In this document: in pieces, positions 51,495 through 60,713 of the stretch
How positions within the stretch are numbered: the stretch's first letter is position 1
How the letters are laid out: each line of letters starts with the position of its first letter
DNA from: Gemmataceae bacterium
GTDB lineage: Bacteria; Planctomycetota; Planctomycetia; Gemmatales; Gemmataceae
Length of the DNA stretch: 64,000 bases
Direction of reading: 5' to 3'
Assembly: GCA_019752375.1 (NCBI GenBank)
Contig: JAIEMG010000040.1
Span: 23,215 to 87,214, forward strand
Notes under the pieces: model-generated
The model's database searches: none
The model's input: the letters and a program-made list of their open reading frames with translations, nothing else
Told to the model about the DNA's origin: nothing
Position numbers and translations under genes: made by a program

Positions 51495-52226
51495 TCAGCT
51501 GGCCGCTTCCATCTGGCTGTTGATCGATTCCATCACCCAGCGATTGATGTCGCGCAGCATGTCGGGATGCAGTTTGTGCGTGGCGGCATAGGTGTGCATC
51601 TGGACATCGATGCCGGCGGTGTACAGCAGGCGATGGTCCTGACGGGCCAAGGCCAGCGGCGCCACCGCATTGGCGATGCCGTGGCCGATCAGCACCCGCA
51701 GCGACCGCGCTTCGGGCAAGCGCAGAAGCGGGCCGCCCTGCCGTGGCATGTTGCCATTGAGCGAGATGATGCCGGCGAAACGCTCGGGGAACTGCAGGCC
51801 GATGCGATAGGCGAGCGTTGCGCCTTCGCAAAAACCGGCGAGGTAAATACGTTCGGAATGGATGTGGTAGTTCCGCCGCGATTGTTCGACCGCGCGGAAA
51901 ACGTAATCTTCGACGAAGGCGTCGCAACGGCCATCGGCGCCCCAGGTGTAGCCGAGGCGGCCGTCGGCGCGCGGGCCCAGTTCCTGGGGGGCACGCAGGC
52001 CGATGCAGATGTAGTTGCGACGGCTCAGGCGCGGCGCCAGGCGCAGCACCTGTTCCTCGTTGCCGCCGTGTCCGTGAAAGAACACCAGCAGCGGATAGGC
52101 GTAGTTCGGCTCGTAGCCGGTCGGCAGGAACGTGCGGACCGGAAGGCGCCCCGGCGCGTGAACTTCGGAGGTGTAGAAACCCTCGGCGTGCCGTAGCGGG
52201 GGCCAGAAGAAATCGGTTTGCGGCAT
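51495..52226 (-). CDS. Alpha/beta hydrolase with Cys in the nucleophile position
   Basis: 243 residues from the ATG at 52224-52226. Esterase-type start (FLPTGYEPNYAYPLLVFFHG, then HGGNEEQVLRLAPRL). The nucleophile elbow is LAGFCEGATLAYRIG: the expected G-x-S-x-G has Cys, as in dienelactone hydrolases. VLIGHGIANAVAPLALARQD and MHTYAATHKLHPDMLRDINR would supply the acid and His regions. Cytosolic. Substrate unknown. Confidence 0.7.
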   Translation of the reverse strand: MPQTDFFWPPLRHAEGFYTSEVHAPGRLPVRTFLPTGYEPNYAYPLLVFFHGHGGNEEQVLRLAPRLSRRNYICIGLRAPQELGPRADGRLGYTWGADGRCDAFVEDYVFRAVEQSRRNYHIHSERIYLAGFCEGATLAYRIGLQFPERFAGIISLNGNMPRQGGPLLRLPEARSLRVLIGHGIANAVAPLALARQDHRLLYTAGIDVQMHTYAATHKLHPDMLRDINRWVMESINSQMEAAS

Positions 52227-52733
52227 GTCGCTTCCCGTTGGACCAAGGACGACGGTTATAGCGGTGGCAGGGGTTGTGCATCCGAGCCCCAATCGCGTTG
52301 TTTGCCCCGGCGCGACCTGGACTCAAGAGGACGGGCCAAGTCTACGTTTGGCCTGCGCGGGTGTCAACGCGGCCTGAACCTAAAGGGCCAAGAATCAAGG
52401 GATTTCCGCCACGACATGACCGCCTGCAACGGTTAGGTGAAGTAGAGAGGCTTTGTCCGTTGTCCGCTGTCCGTAGTCCATCGGCCATAGGTAAAAAAGT
52501 AAGGCGATACCGGCAATGAAACCCCTGCCGGGACCGCCTTGGAATCCGTCTGTAGCGTGCTCTTCAGAGAGCGCACCGATTGGCGAGCGGGGTACCGATT
52601 GGCGAGCGGGGGGCGTTAGCCCCCTGAGAATCGATGGTCCTGAGGATCATGGACCCTCAGGGGCTAACGCCCCCCGCTCGCCAGGCCACTGCTTGAAAGG
52701 AGTTCTACCGAGCGTCTGTGACGCCGTCTTTTC
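52227..52733. repeat. Intergenic region with a heptamer half-array and a palindrome
   Basis: No gene. 52452-52478 holds tandem GTCCGTT-type heptamers with no inverted partner. 52601-52628 and 52655-52682 are the arms of the GGCGAGCGGGGGGCGTTAGC palindrome, the family that is also inserted twice in uvrA. An extra partial copy of the arm starts at 52582. Confidence 0.85.
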
Positions 52734-53351
52734 CTACTTGGGCAGGATTCCGCGCTCCTGAAGGTACTTGACCAGGAGCAACGCGGCGTCTTGCGGCGAC
52801 GTGTGCGTCGCGTCGATATTCAGCTCCGGCTTCTCCGGCGCCTCGTACGGGTCGTCGATGCCGGTGAAGTTCTTGAGCTGGCCGGCGCGGGCTTTCTTGT
52901 AGAGGCCCTTGGGATCGCGGCTCTCGCAGGTCTCGATCGGCGTGTTGACGTGGACTTCGATGAACGGCAGCTTGCCCGCGTCGTGCAGGCCGCGGACGGT
53001 ATCGCGGTCCTTGCGATAGGGGCTGATGAAGCTCGTCATCGTGATGATGCCGGCATCGGCGAACAGCTTGGCCACCTCGCCGATGCGGCGGATGTTCTCC
53101 TCGCGGTCAGCGGCACTGAAGCCCAGGTTCTTGTTCAGGCCGTGGCGGATGTTGTCGCCGTCGAGCACATAGGCCAGATGGCCCTGCTGAACGAGCAGGT
53201 GTTCCAGCGTGCAGGCGATGGTGCTCTTGCCGGAGCCCGACAGGCCCGTGAACCAGATCGTCACGCCCTGCTGCTTCAGCAAGGCGACGCGCTCCTCGCG
53301 CTTGACGGAGCTTTCGTGCCAGGTGATGTTCGTCGCCTTGGTCTCGACCAT
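52734..53351 (-). CDS. cysC: Adenylyl-sulfate kinase
   Basis: 205 residues from the ATG at 53349-53351. It phosphorylates APS to PAPS in sulfate assimilation. [20 protein letters not shown] holds Walker [21 protein letters not shown] and [20 protein letters not shown] are family signatures. It stands alone, without the sulfurylase. Confidence 0.95.
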   Translation of the reverse strand: MVETKATNITWHESSVKREERVALLKQQGVTIWFTGLSGSGKSTIACTLEHLLVQQGHLAYVLDGDNIRHGLNKNLGFSAADREENIRRIGEVAKLFADAGIITMTSFISPYRKDRDTVRGLHDAGKLPFIEVHVNTPIETCESRDPKGLYKKARAGQLKNFTGIDDPYEAPEKPELNIDATHTSPQDAALLLVKYLQERGILPK

Positions 53352-53380
53352 GTCGGCATCTCCACAAGCAATCGGGTTTA

Positions 53381-53435
53381 CCAACCCGAAGCGTGAGCGA
53401 GAAACGATTCGACCCTCGCTCACGCTTCGGGTTGG
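53381..53435. repeat. Palindrome upstream of cysC
   Basis: CCAACCCGAAGCGTGAGCGA at 53381-53400 and its inverse at 53416-53435. Confidence 0.85.
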
Positions 53436-53544
53436 TGATTTAGGTTTCGCTGTTTTCGAGTGGATTGTTCTATGCGCTGAACCCGGATCAGCCAGGGGCG
53501 CTAGGGGTGGGCGGAGCGGGCAGGAATGTCCGTTCCGATCGGGT

Positions 53545-54600
53545 TTACTGGGCCGGTCGCGTCGTCAACCGCACGTCCAGGGCCCGCTCGGTGAAGCGGC
53601 CCGTCGGCACGTCTTCGACGCGCAGGTAAAGCTTGTACTCGCCTGGCGGGATGTTTTCCTTGATGCAGAAGCGATAGTTAATGAAGTAGTCGTGCCGCTG
53701 CGTCCGGCTCAGGTCGGGATGGTCGCGGTCGTGGAAACCCTGTTGGTAGACCACTTCTTCCTTGCCGCCGTCGACGCGGACCAGTCGGATGGCGCTGGCC
53801 AGGCGGGTCTCGAACCAGCGATCGTGCTCGGGGCTGGCGAAGTTGCGCAGCTCGACGTAGATCTGCACCAGCTCGCCGGGTCGAAACGCGTAACCTTCCG
53901 GCAACGCCTCATAGACGCCGTACTTGTCGATCTTGCGGCAAAAGCACATCTTGTCGAGGACGAGGGCAGCCCGGAGGCGCAGGGGGGCAATGACGGTTTC
54001 CAGCTGCTCGATGGCCAGGGCAATCTCGCGTGCGTCCACCTTTTCCAGGCTATTCGCGTCGAGCCGTGCCATCAGCGGCAGGATTGCCAGCAGCACTTCC
54101 TGGTTCGGCTTGTCGTAGGTCTTGAGCAGGGTCATCGCATCGGCGGGGCGCTTCTCGAGGAGGCAGCGCAGAGCGCCCACGAGGGGAGGATCGGGTTTCG
54201 CCTCCGGAGGCGGGATCAGGGTCGGGCCGGGATGTCGTTCGAGCGTGGCGGGTAACGGCTTCCGCGGATCGAACTCCGCCGGGGGCGGGCGCTCCCCGAA
54301 GGTGGCCTGCTGGACGCGGGGCTCGGGTGCCGGCTCCGTGGCAACGACAGCGGGTGTCACGGCGGGGCCGGTAAGGTTGGGCAGTTCGCGCGGATCGACG
54401 CGCGGGCCGGTTGGCGTCGGCACCGGGGCGTAGGGCGACGGCGCGGGCTGTTGCATCGCGACGGCGTCGGCCGGCGACGCAGACTTATGGGTTTCCGGCG
54501 AGAGCAGCTCGCCGTTGGAGACCGTCTGCAGGCGGCTGCAGCCGGTGAGCAGCCCCAGCAGTCCGGCGGCCAGTGTCAGGATCGAGTCGCGTCGCGTCAT
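53545..54600 (-). CDS. Lipoprotein of unknown function
   Basis: 351 residues from the ATG at 54598-54600. The lipobox LLTGC near residue 21 follows a hydrophobic stretch ([16 protein letters not shown]). A long Pro-rich linker ([20 protein letters not shown]) leads into a helical region and an Ig-like C-terminal domain ([20 protein letters not shown], then [19 protein letters not shown]). Common in planctomycetes; partner unknown. It is divergent from the sdh operon. Confidence 0.75.
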   Translation of the reverse strand: MTRRDSILTLAAGLLGLLTGCSRLQTVSNGELLSPETHKSASPADAVAMQQPAPSPYAPVPTPTGPRVDPRELPNLTGPAVTPAVVATEPAPEPRVQQATFGERPPPAEFDPRKPLPATLERHPGPTLIPPPEAKPDPPLVGALRCLLEKRPADAMTLLKTYDKPNQEVLLAILPLMARLDANSLEKVDAREIALAIEQLETVIAPLRLRAALVLDKMCFCRKIDKYGVYEALPEGYAFRPGELVQIYVELRNFASPEHDRWFETRLASAIRLVRVDGGKEEVVYQQGFHDRDHPDLSRTQRHDYFINYRFCIKENIPPGEYKLYLRVEDVPTGRFTERALDVRLTTRPAQ

Positions 54601-54787
54601 CCATGACCTCGAACAATCGGCGCACCGGACCCTCGTGGACCGGCGCAGCGGGCGGGGAACGATAGCGTCGCACGGGCTGCAAGTCAAGGCGCGGCCCATA
54701 CGTTCACTCTGGCCATCTTGCCGGGGCGGCGTACAACGTCCAAGTCTCCGCCCGCCCCGCTGTTTCGCTGCTCCGAGGTGAGAGTTC

Positions 54788-55672
54788 ATGACCCAACTGA
54801 CAACCGTGCCGGCCGCGACGGGCTTCGGCGCCACCTCGCGACGCGATGCCTGGTGGTTCGGACCGCTGGCGACGCTGCTGGGCCTGCTGGCTTTTCTGCT
54901 CTACGCCAACTACATCGTCTTCTTCGTGCCCGGCTACTTCGAGATCCGCCAGGACCGCGCCAACTTCTTCAAGGCCGACAACCCCGCCGTGGCGCCGTAT
55001 CTTGCTCCGTTCCACTCACCGCTGTTCTACGACGCCCAGAGTCCACACGCTTGGTTCCACCAAGCCAAGCCCGACTGGTGGCCCAGCTGGTTCCCCTTCT
55101 CGTCGGCGATGCTGATCCTGATCTTCCCCGCGGGCTTCCGAATGACCTGCTACTACTACCGCAAGGCCTACTACCGCGCCTTCTGGGCCGATCCGCCGGC
55201 CTGCGCCGTCGGCGAGCCGCGCAAGAGCTACTGGGGCGAGAACCACTGGCCGCTGCTGATCCAGAACGTCCACCGCTACTTCCTGTACATGGCGATCGTG
55301 ATCCTCCTCTTCCTGGCCTGGGACGCCCTGCTGGCGTTCCGCTGGCCGGTCGTGGAAGGCAATCGCATCGTCGGCCATTCCTTCGGCGTCGGGCTCGGCA
55401 CGGTCATCATGTGGGTGAACGTCGTGTTCCTGAGCGGTTTCACGCTGGGATGCAACTCGCTGCGCCACCTGGTCGGCGGCCGGATGAACTGCTTCGCCTG
55501 TCCGAACAACCTGGCCAACGTCACCGGCCGTTACAAGGCGTGGCACTGGGTGACACGGTTCAACGAACGGCACATGCTCTGGGCGTGGCTGTCGCTGATC
55601 AGCGTCGGCTTCACCGACCTGTATATCCGCATGTGTGCATCGGGGACCTGGAACGACATTCGTTTCTTTTGA
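54788..55672 (+). CDS. Succinate dehydrogenase membrane anchor (cytochrome b-type)
   Basis: 294 residues with five membrane helices, at about 25-45, 100-125, 160-185, 200-225 and 260-280. YFLYMAIVILLFLAWDALLA and VNVVFLSGFTLGCNSLRHLV carry histidines that could bind heme or quinone. The position immediately before sdhA and sdhB identifies it as the single large anchor of a succinate dehydrogenase or fumarate reductase; the sequence itself is far from the classical SdhC. Confidence 0.8.
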   Translation: MTQLTTVPAATGFGATSRRDAWWFGPLATLLGLLAFLLYANYIVFFVPGYFEIRQDRANFFKADNPAVAPYLAPFHSPLFYDAQSPHAWFHQAKPDWWPSWFPFSSAMLILIFPAGFRMTCYYYRKAYYRAFWADPPACAVGEPRKSYWGENHWPLLIQNVHRYFLYMAIVILLFLAWDALLAFRWPVVEGNRIVGHSFGVGLGTVIMWVNVVFLSGFTLGCNSLRHLVGGRMNCFACPNNLANVTGRYKAWHWVTRFNERHMLWAWLSLISVGFTDLYIRMCASGTWNDIRFF

Positions 55673-55676
55673 AAGT

Positions 55677-55840
55677 GGTCAGTAGTCAGTAGTCAGGAAG
55701 TAGTCAGGAAGTAGCCAGTAGCCAGTAGCCAGTAGCCAGTAGAAATACAGGGGCTGCTCCTTCCTACTGACTACTGGCTGGCTACTGGCTACTGGCTACT
55801 GGCTACTGGCTACTTCCTGGCTACTGGCTACTTCCTGGGA
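55677..55840. repeat. Heptamer inverted array inside the sdh operon
   Basis: Tandem AGTAGTC/AGTAGCC heptamers at 55677-55742, a short spacer, then inverted GGCTACT units at 55760-55840, ending 9 bp before the sdhA start. It would put a long hairpin in the sdhCAB mRNA. Confidence 0.9.
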
Positions 55841-55848
55841 TTTTTGCG

Positions 55849-57720
55849 ATGGACTACGAAGTAATCGAACACGACGTCCTGGTCATCGGTGCCGGCGGCG
55901 CGGGCTTGCGGGCTGCCATCGAGGCGTCGTCGTCGGGCGTTTCCGTCGGCCTGATCTGCAAGTCGCTTCTTGGCAAGGCGCACACGGTCATGGCCGAGGG
56001 CGGCATTGCCGCGGCCCTGGCCAACGTCGACAACCGCGACAGCTGGAAGGTCCATTTCGCCGACACCATGCGCGGCGGGCAGTACGTCAACAACTGGCGC
56101 ATGGCCCAGCTGCACGCCCAGGAAGCGCCGGCACGCGTCCGCGAGCTGGAAGCGTGGGGCGCCGTCTTCGATCGCACCAAGGACGGCCGAATCCTCCAGC
56201 GCAACTTCGGCGGCCACAAGTTCCCGCGCCTGGCCCACGTCGGCGATCGCACCGGGCTGGAGATGATCCGCACCCTGCAAGACCACGGCATCCACCAGGG
56301 CATGTCGGTCTACATGGAATGCACGATCATCAAGCTCTTGAAGGATGGCGACCGCATCAGTGGCGCGTTTGGCTACTATCGCGAGAAGGGGCGCTTCGTC
56401 GTCTTCAAGGCCAAGGCCATCGTGCTGGCCACCGGCGGCATCGGCAAGGCCTACAAGATCACGTCGAATAGCTGGGAATACACAGGCGACGGCCATAGCC
56501 TGGCTTATCAGGCCGGCGCCGAGCTGATCGACATGGAATTCATCCAGTTCCATCCCACCGGCATGATCTGGCCGCCCAGTGTGCGCGGCATCCTGGTCAC
56601 CGAAGGCGTTCGCGGCGAGGGCGGCTGCCTGCGCAACAGCACGGGCAACCGCTTCATGTTCGGCGACATCCCGGACAACTACAAGCACCAGACCGCCGAC
56701 AACGAGGAAGAAGGCTTCGTCTACGTGATGGGCGAGAAGTTCCAGGGCAAGGACTCGCGCCGACCGCCGGAACTGCTGACCCGCGACCACGTCGCCCGCT
56801 GCATCCGCCGCGAAGTGCGCGAAGGCCGCGGCAGCCCGCACGGCGGCGTCTTCCTGGAGCTAGAGACGTTCACCAAGTGGCTCAAGAAGCGCCAGCCCAG
56901 CCTTAACGAAGCCGAGCACATCAAGAAGAAGCTGCCCAGCATGTATCACCAGTTCAAGGAGCTGGGCAACCTCGACATCACCAAGCAGCCGATGGAAGTG
57001 GGACCGACGACCCACTACGTCATGGGCGGCGTCCGCGTCGAAGCCGACACGCAGATGTCGAAGGTCCCTGGCTTGTTTGCGTGCGGCGAGTGCGCTGCGG
57101 GCATCAACGGCGCCAATCGCCTGGGCGGCAACTCGCTGTCCGACCTGCTCGTGCTCGGCAAGCGCGCCGGCGAGCACGCGGCCAAGTTCGCTCGCGAACA
57201 GTCCCCGGGACAGGTCCATAACGACCAGGTCGAGGAGTCGGCGAAGTGGGCCCTCCACTTCATCGATGCACCTGAAGGCGACGAGAACCCCTACAAGGTG
57301 CAGCAGGACTTGCAGGACATGATGCAGGACCTGGTCGGCATCGTCCGCGTCGAGAGCGAGATGCAGAAGGCCCTCGACGGCTTGCAGAAGCTGTGGGACC
57401 GTGCCAGGCGCGTGCGGGCGCCGATCAACCGCGAGTACAACCCTGGCTGGCACACCTGCATGGACCTGACCAACCTGCTGACCGTCTCCGAGGCCGTGAC
57501 GCGGGCCGCCCTCGAGCGCAAGGAAAGCCGCGGCGGCCAGTTCCGCGACGACTATCCGCGCAAGGACAGCAAGAACTTCGGCAAGGTCAACGCCGTCGTG
57601 TGGAAGGGCCCCGACGGCCGGATGCAGTTCCGCTGGGAGCCGATCCCGGAAGTCCCCGCGGAGCTGAAAGAGATCATCAAGGAACAGGGCGACGGGAAGC
57701 TACCGGAAGAATTGGCGTAA
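55849..57720 (+). CDS. sdhA: Succinate dehydrogenase flavoprotein subunit
   Basis: 623 residues. The FAD fold starts with VLVIGAGGAGLRAAIEASSS. The His of SLLGKAHTVMAEGG (H45) is the flavin-linking residue, and IEFIQFHPTG-type, RCIRREVREGRG and MGGVRVEADTQ segments hold the substrate and catalytic residues. It belongs to the long Bacteroidetes/planctomycete-type SdhA, with the C-terminal domain ending in EVPAELKEIIKEQ. It transfers electrons from succinate to the SdhB iron-sulfur centres. Confidence 0.96.
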   Translation: MDYEVIEHDVLVIGAGGAGLRAAIEASSSGVSVGLICKSLLGKAHTVMAEGGIAAALANVDNRDSWKVHFADTMRGGQYVNNWRMAQLHAQEAPARVRELEAWGAVFDRTKDGRILQRNFGGHKFPRLAHVGDRTGLEMIRTLQDHGIHQGMSVYMECTIIKLLKDGDRISGAFGYYREKGRFVVFKAKAIVLATGGIGKAYKITSNSWEYTGDGHSLAYQAGAELIDMEFIQFHPTGMIWPPSVRGILVTEGVRGEGGCLRNSTGNRFMFGDIPDNYKHQTADNEEEGFVYVMGEKFQGKDSRRPPELLTRDHVARCIRREVREGRGSPHGGVFLELETFTKWLKKRQPSLNEAEHIKKKLPSMYHQFKELGNLDITKQPMEVGPTTHYVMGGVRVEADTQMSKVPGLFACGECAAGINGANRLGGNSLSDLLVLGKRAGEHAAKFAREQSPGQVHNDQVEESAKWALHFIDAPEGDENPYKVQQDLQDMMQDLVGIVRVESEMQKALDGLQKLWDRARRVRAPINREYNPGWHTCMDLTNLLTVSEAVTRAALERKESRGGQFRDDYPRKDSKNFGKVNAVVWKGPDGRMQFRWEPIPEVPAELKEIIKEQGDGKLPEELA

Positions 57721-57726
57721 CCAAGA

Positions 57727-57774
57727 GCCGCTCGCGGCTTCGCGGGAGCCCGGTCCCGCGAAGCCGCGAGCGGC
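57727..57774. repeat. Palindrome between sdhA and sdhB
   Basis: GCCGCTCGCGGCTTCGCGGG and its inverse around a six-base loop; same family as 51437-51494. Confidence 0.85.
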
Positions 57775-57791
57775 CCAGTGCGAGATTTTCC

Positions 57792-58604
57792 ATGGCGCAA
57801 GTGACGTTCCGCATCTGGCGCGGCGACAAGGACAAGGGCGAGTTCAAGGACTACACCACCGAAGTCAGCGAAGGCGTCGTCGTCCTCGACTGCATCCACC
57901 AGATCCAGGCGACGCAGGCGCCCGACCTTGCTTGTCGCTGGAACTGCAAGGCCGGCAAGTGCGGCTCCTGCTCCGCCGAGATCAACGGCCGGCCGCGCCT
58001 CATGTGCATGACGCGCATGGACGACACGCGCTACATCACGCCCGGCGAGACCGTCATCGTCGAGCCGATGCACACGTTTCCGCTGATGAAGGACCTGGTG
58101 ACGGACGTGTCGTGGAACTACAAGGTCAACAAGATGATCCCGCCGTTCAAGCCGCGCAAGCCCGACGCGGAGGACGGCACCTGGCGCATGACCCAGGAAG
58201 AAGTGGACCGCGTCCAGGAATTCCGCAAGTGCATCGAGTGCTTCCTGTGCCAGGACGTCTGCCACGTCCTGCGCGATCACGACAAGAAGGAAGGCGAGAT
58301 GTTCGGCGGGCCGCGATTCATGATCCGCGTCGCCAGCCTCGACATGCACCCGCTGGACACCGTGGACCGCATCGGCCTGCTGAAGAACACGCTCAACATC
58401 GGCCTGTGCAACATCACGAAATGCTGCACCGAGGTCTGTCCGGAGCACATTCACATCACGGACAACGGCATCATCCCGATGAAGGAACGCGTGGTCGATC
58501 GCTACTACGATCCGCTGCTGTGGATCTGGGGCAAGATCTTCGGCACGCCCAAGGACGAAAGTTCGAAGCAGCGCCAGTCGCTGCCGCTGGTGGCGTCGAA
58601 ATGA
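57792..58604 (+). CDS. sdhB: Succinate dehydrogenase iron-sulfur subunit
   Basis: 270 residues from the ATG at 57792. Cysteines 52, 57, 60 and 72 form the [2Fe-2S] site (NCKAGKCGSCSAEINGRP). 147, 150, 153 and 157 (KCIECFLCQDVC), with 206, 212 and 216, form the [4Fe-4S] and [3Fe-4S] sites. Third gene of the sdh operon. Length normal. Confidence 0.96.
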   Translation: MAQVTFRIWRGDKDKGEFKDYTTEVSEGVVVLDCIHQIQATQAPDLACRWNCKAGKCGSCSAEINGRPRLMCMTRMDDTRYITPGETVIVEPMHTFPLMKDLVTDVSWNYKVNKMIPPFKPRKPDAEDGTWRMTQEEVDRVQEFRKCIECFLCQDVCHVLRDHDKKEGEMFGGPRFMIRVASLDMHPLDTVDRIGLLKNTLNIGLCNITKCCTEVCPEHIHITDNGIIPMKERVVDRYYDPLLWIWGKIFGTPKDESSKQRQSLPLVASK

Positions 58605-58671
58605 GGCGAGCGGGGCGTGTGAACGCCCCGGTTTAGATACCAATCCGGGGCGTTCACACGCCCCGCTCGCC
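58605..58671. repeat. Palindrome after sdhB
   Basis: GGCGAGCGGGGCGTGTGAAC and its inverse around 13 bases, between the convergent sdhB and HEAT genes. Related to the uvrA insert-2 family. Confidence 0.85.
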
Positions 58672-58684
58672 AGGTTTTCTGCCT

Positions 58685-60382
58685 TTATTTCACCGCCTGA
58701 ATCTTGTCGACCGCCTTCTTCGCGGCCTCGCGGACCTCGAAGCTCTTGTCCTTCGCCAGCAGCGACAGCGCGTTGACCGCAATGCGGGCGTCGGGGCCGA
58801 TCGCGGTCAGCGCCTCGACCGCGGTCAAGCGCACTTCCTCGCGATCGTTCTTCGTCGCATCGATCAGGGTGAGCACGGCAGGCTTGCCGATCTTGCCGAG
58901 CAGCTCACCGGCGCCCCTCCGGTCCGTGTCGTCCTTGCTCTTGATGAGGTCGGCCAGCGTCGGCACGGCCGGCTCGGCGGCGGCGCCGAACTGGCCCAGC
59001 GCCGCCATGGCGATTTGACGAAGCTGGCCATCGCGTTCCTTCAACATCGGCACCAGCAGCGGCACCGCGGTCTTGGCGTCGGGCTTCACGTCCTTCATGG
59101 CCAGCGCCGCGCTCAGGCGGACCGCGGCGTCGTTGTCCTTGAGCGCTTCCACCAGGTCGGGCGCAGCGCCCTTGGCCTTGGGACCGAGCTCCACCAGCGT
59201 CGATGCGGCACCGCGGCGCACCTCGACATTGGTGCTCTTGAGGAACTTGACCAGGTCCGGCACGATGTCGCGGCCGATCTTGATCAGCATCGACGCAGCC
59301 GCGCGACGGACGCCGTCGTTGGGATCGCCAAGGCACTCCGCCACTGCGCTGGCGGCCGGCGGCGACACGGTCTTGCCCATCTGCGTCAGCACTTCAATGG
59401 CGTTTTGCCTCACTTGCGCGTCCTTGTCATCCAGCATCTTGATCATCGGCGGGATGACGACTTTGCCCATCTTGCCCAGGGCCGCGGTCGCGCTCAGGCG
59501 CACGTTCTCGCTGGGGTCCTTGAGCAGCGGTGTCAGGTCGTTCACGGAACCGGCGGCGTCAGGGCCGATCTTGCCGATCGCCTCGGCCGAATAGCGGCGG
59601 ACCTCTTCATTCTTATCCTTGAGCGCCATGCTCAGGTCCGGCAGCACGGCGATTGCATCCTTGCCTACTTGCGCCAGCCCCAGTGCGGCGTTGGCGCGCA
59701 TCGCGTCTTCCTTGGCGGTCAGTTTCTCCTTCAGCACCGGGACCGCGGCCTTGCCGACCTGACCCAACGCCATCGCGGCGCTGCGCTGGAGATTGGGGTC
59801 CTTGTCCGCCAGGTACGCGACCAACTCCGGCACGGCCGGCTGCGCATCGGGTCCGCACTTGCCGAGCGTGGTGATGGCAATGGTCTTGAGCTGCACGTCG
59901 GGGTTCTTGAGCAGGCCGGTCAGCCCTGCGACGGCGGGCTTGCCGATGGAGCCGAGGGCGTCACCGGCCGCGCCGCGCAGCTTGGCGTCCTTCTCCTTGG
60001 TGAGGATGCCCATGAGCGGCTCGACCGCCTTGCCCGCATCCTTGCCGATGAACTTGATGGCGCCGGCGCAGTACAGGCGCTGGTCCTTCTCCTTCAGGCC
60101 GTCGATGAGCGGCTGCAGGGCGTCCTTGCCGATCTTGCCCAGCGCGTTGGCACTATGGAGCTTGACCTGGGCGTCCTTGTCTTTCTTGAGGGCCTCGGTC
60201 AGCGCTTCCTGCGCGTCCTTCGCCTTGGGGCCGAGCTTCTCCAGCGCGATGCTCGCCTTGCGGCGCACCAGCACGTCCTTATCGGTCAACTGCTTGACCA
60301 GGGCCTCGACGTTCTGCGCGGGGGCAACGTCGGCGCTGACGCTGATGACGCACACCAGGACGATGCCGATAAGCTTTTTCAC
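58685..60382 (-). CDS. Secreted HEAT-repeat protein
   Basis: 565 residues from a GTG at 60380-60382 with GAGGG upstream. The start KKLIGIVLVCVISVSADVAP is a signal peptide. The rest is about 17 HEAT repeats (for example RRYSAEAIGKIGPDAAGSVN and VRLTAVEALTAIGPDARIAV) with a regular period of about 32 residues, giving a solenoid. Location is periplasmic; the partner is unknown. Its neighbour upstream is the peptidase-barrel gene, divergent from it. Confidence 0.85.
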   Translation of the reverse strand: MKKLIGIVLVCVISVSADVAPAQNVEALVKQLTDKDVLVRRKASIALEKLGPKAKDAQEALTEALKKDKDAQVKLHSANALGKIGKDALQPLIDGLKEKDQRLYCAGAIKFIGKDAGKAVEPLMGILTKEKDAKLRGAAGDALGSIGKPAVAGLTGLLKNPDVQLKTIAITTLGKCGPDAQPAVPELVAYLADKDPNLQRSAAMALGQVGKAAVPVLKEKLTAKEDAMRANAALGLAQVGKDAIAVLPDLSMALKDKNEEVRRYSAEAIGKIGPDAAGSVNDLTPLLKDPSENVRLSATAALGKMGKVVIPPMIKMLDDKDAQVRQNAIEVLTQMGKTVSPPAASAVAECLGDPNDGVRRAAASMLIKIGRDIVPDLVKFLKSTNVEVRRGAASTLVELGPKAKGAAPDLVEALKDNDAAVRLSAALAMKDVKPDAKTAVPLLVPMLKERDGQLRQIAMAALGQFGAAAEPAVPTLADLIKSKDDTDRRGAGELLGKIGKPAVLTLIDATKNDREEVRLTAVEALTAIGPDARIAVNALSLLAKDKSFEVREAAKKAVDKIQAVK

Positions 60383-60713
60383 GGAGAGGCCCTCGGAGCT
60401 TGGCGATCGAGTGAAATGTCTTAAACGGCATTGTCGTTTGACGCCCAGGCAATTCAAGCAAAATACGCCGACGCAAGGACTCGTGACGCGTTAGCCCGAC
60501 GCGCAAGCGAGGGATACTTCATCCCTCGCTTGCGCGTCGGGCTAACGCCTCTTGCGTCGTTCCCTCCCCGGTAGGGGAGAGAGTAAGGCAGACGCGCCAA
60601 GTCGCCCCAGCTTGCAGTTCCTCCGTCCAAACCAAACCTGGCATGGACACATCGCCACTGCTCCGGGTATGCATCCGCCGCGATCCCGTCTCCTTTGCGC
60701 CCGAGAGGTCCAT
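60383..60713. repeat. Intergenic region with a palindrome
   Basis: No gene seen apart from the possible longer start of the next gene. Arms at 60489-60515 and 60521-60547 (CGTTAGCCCGACGCGCAAGC). A near-identical palindrome lies at 63868-63932 on the other side of the same gene. Confidence 0.85.

Noticed and set aside
55677..55840. Possible CRISPR array
   Set aside because: Units are 7 bp and contiguous with no spacers, and the second half is inverted; this is a microsatellite-type array.
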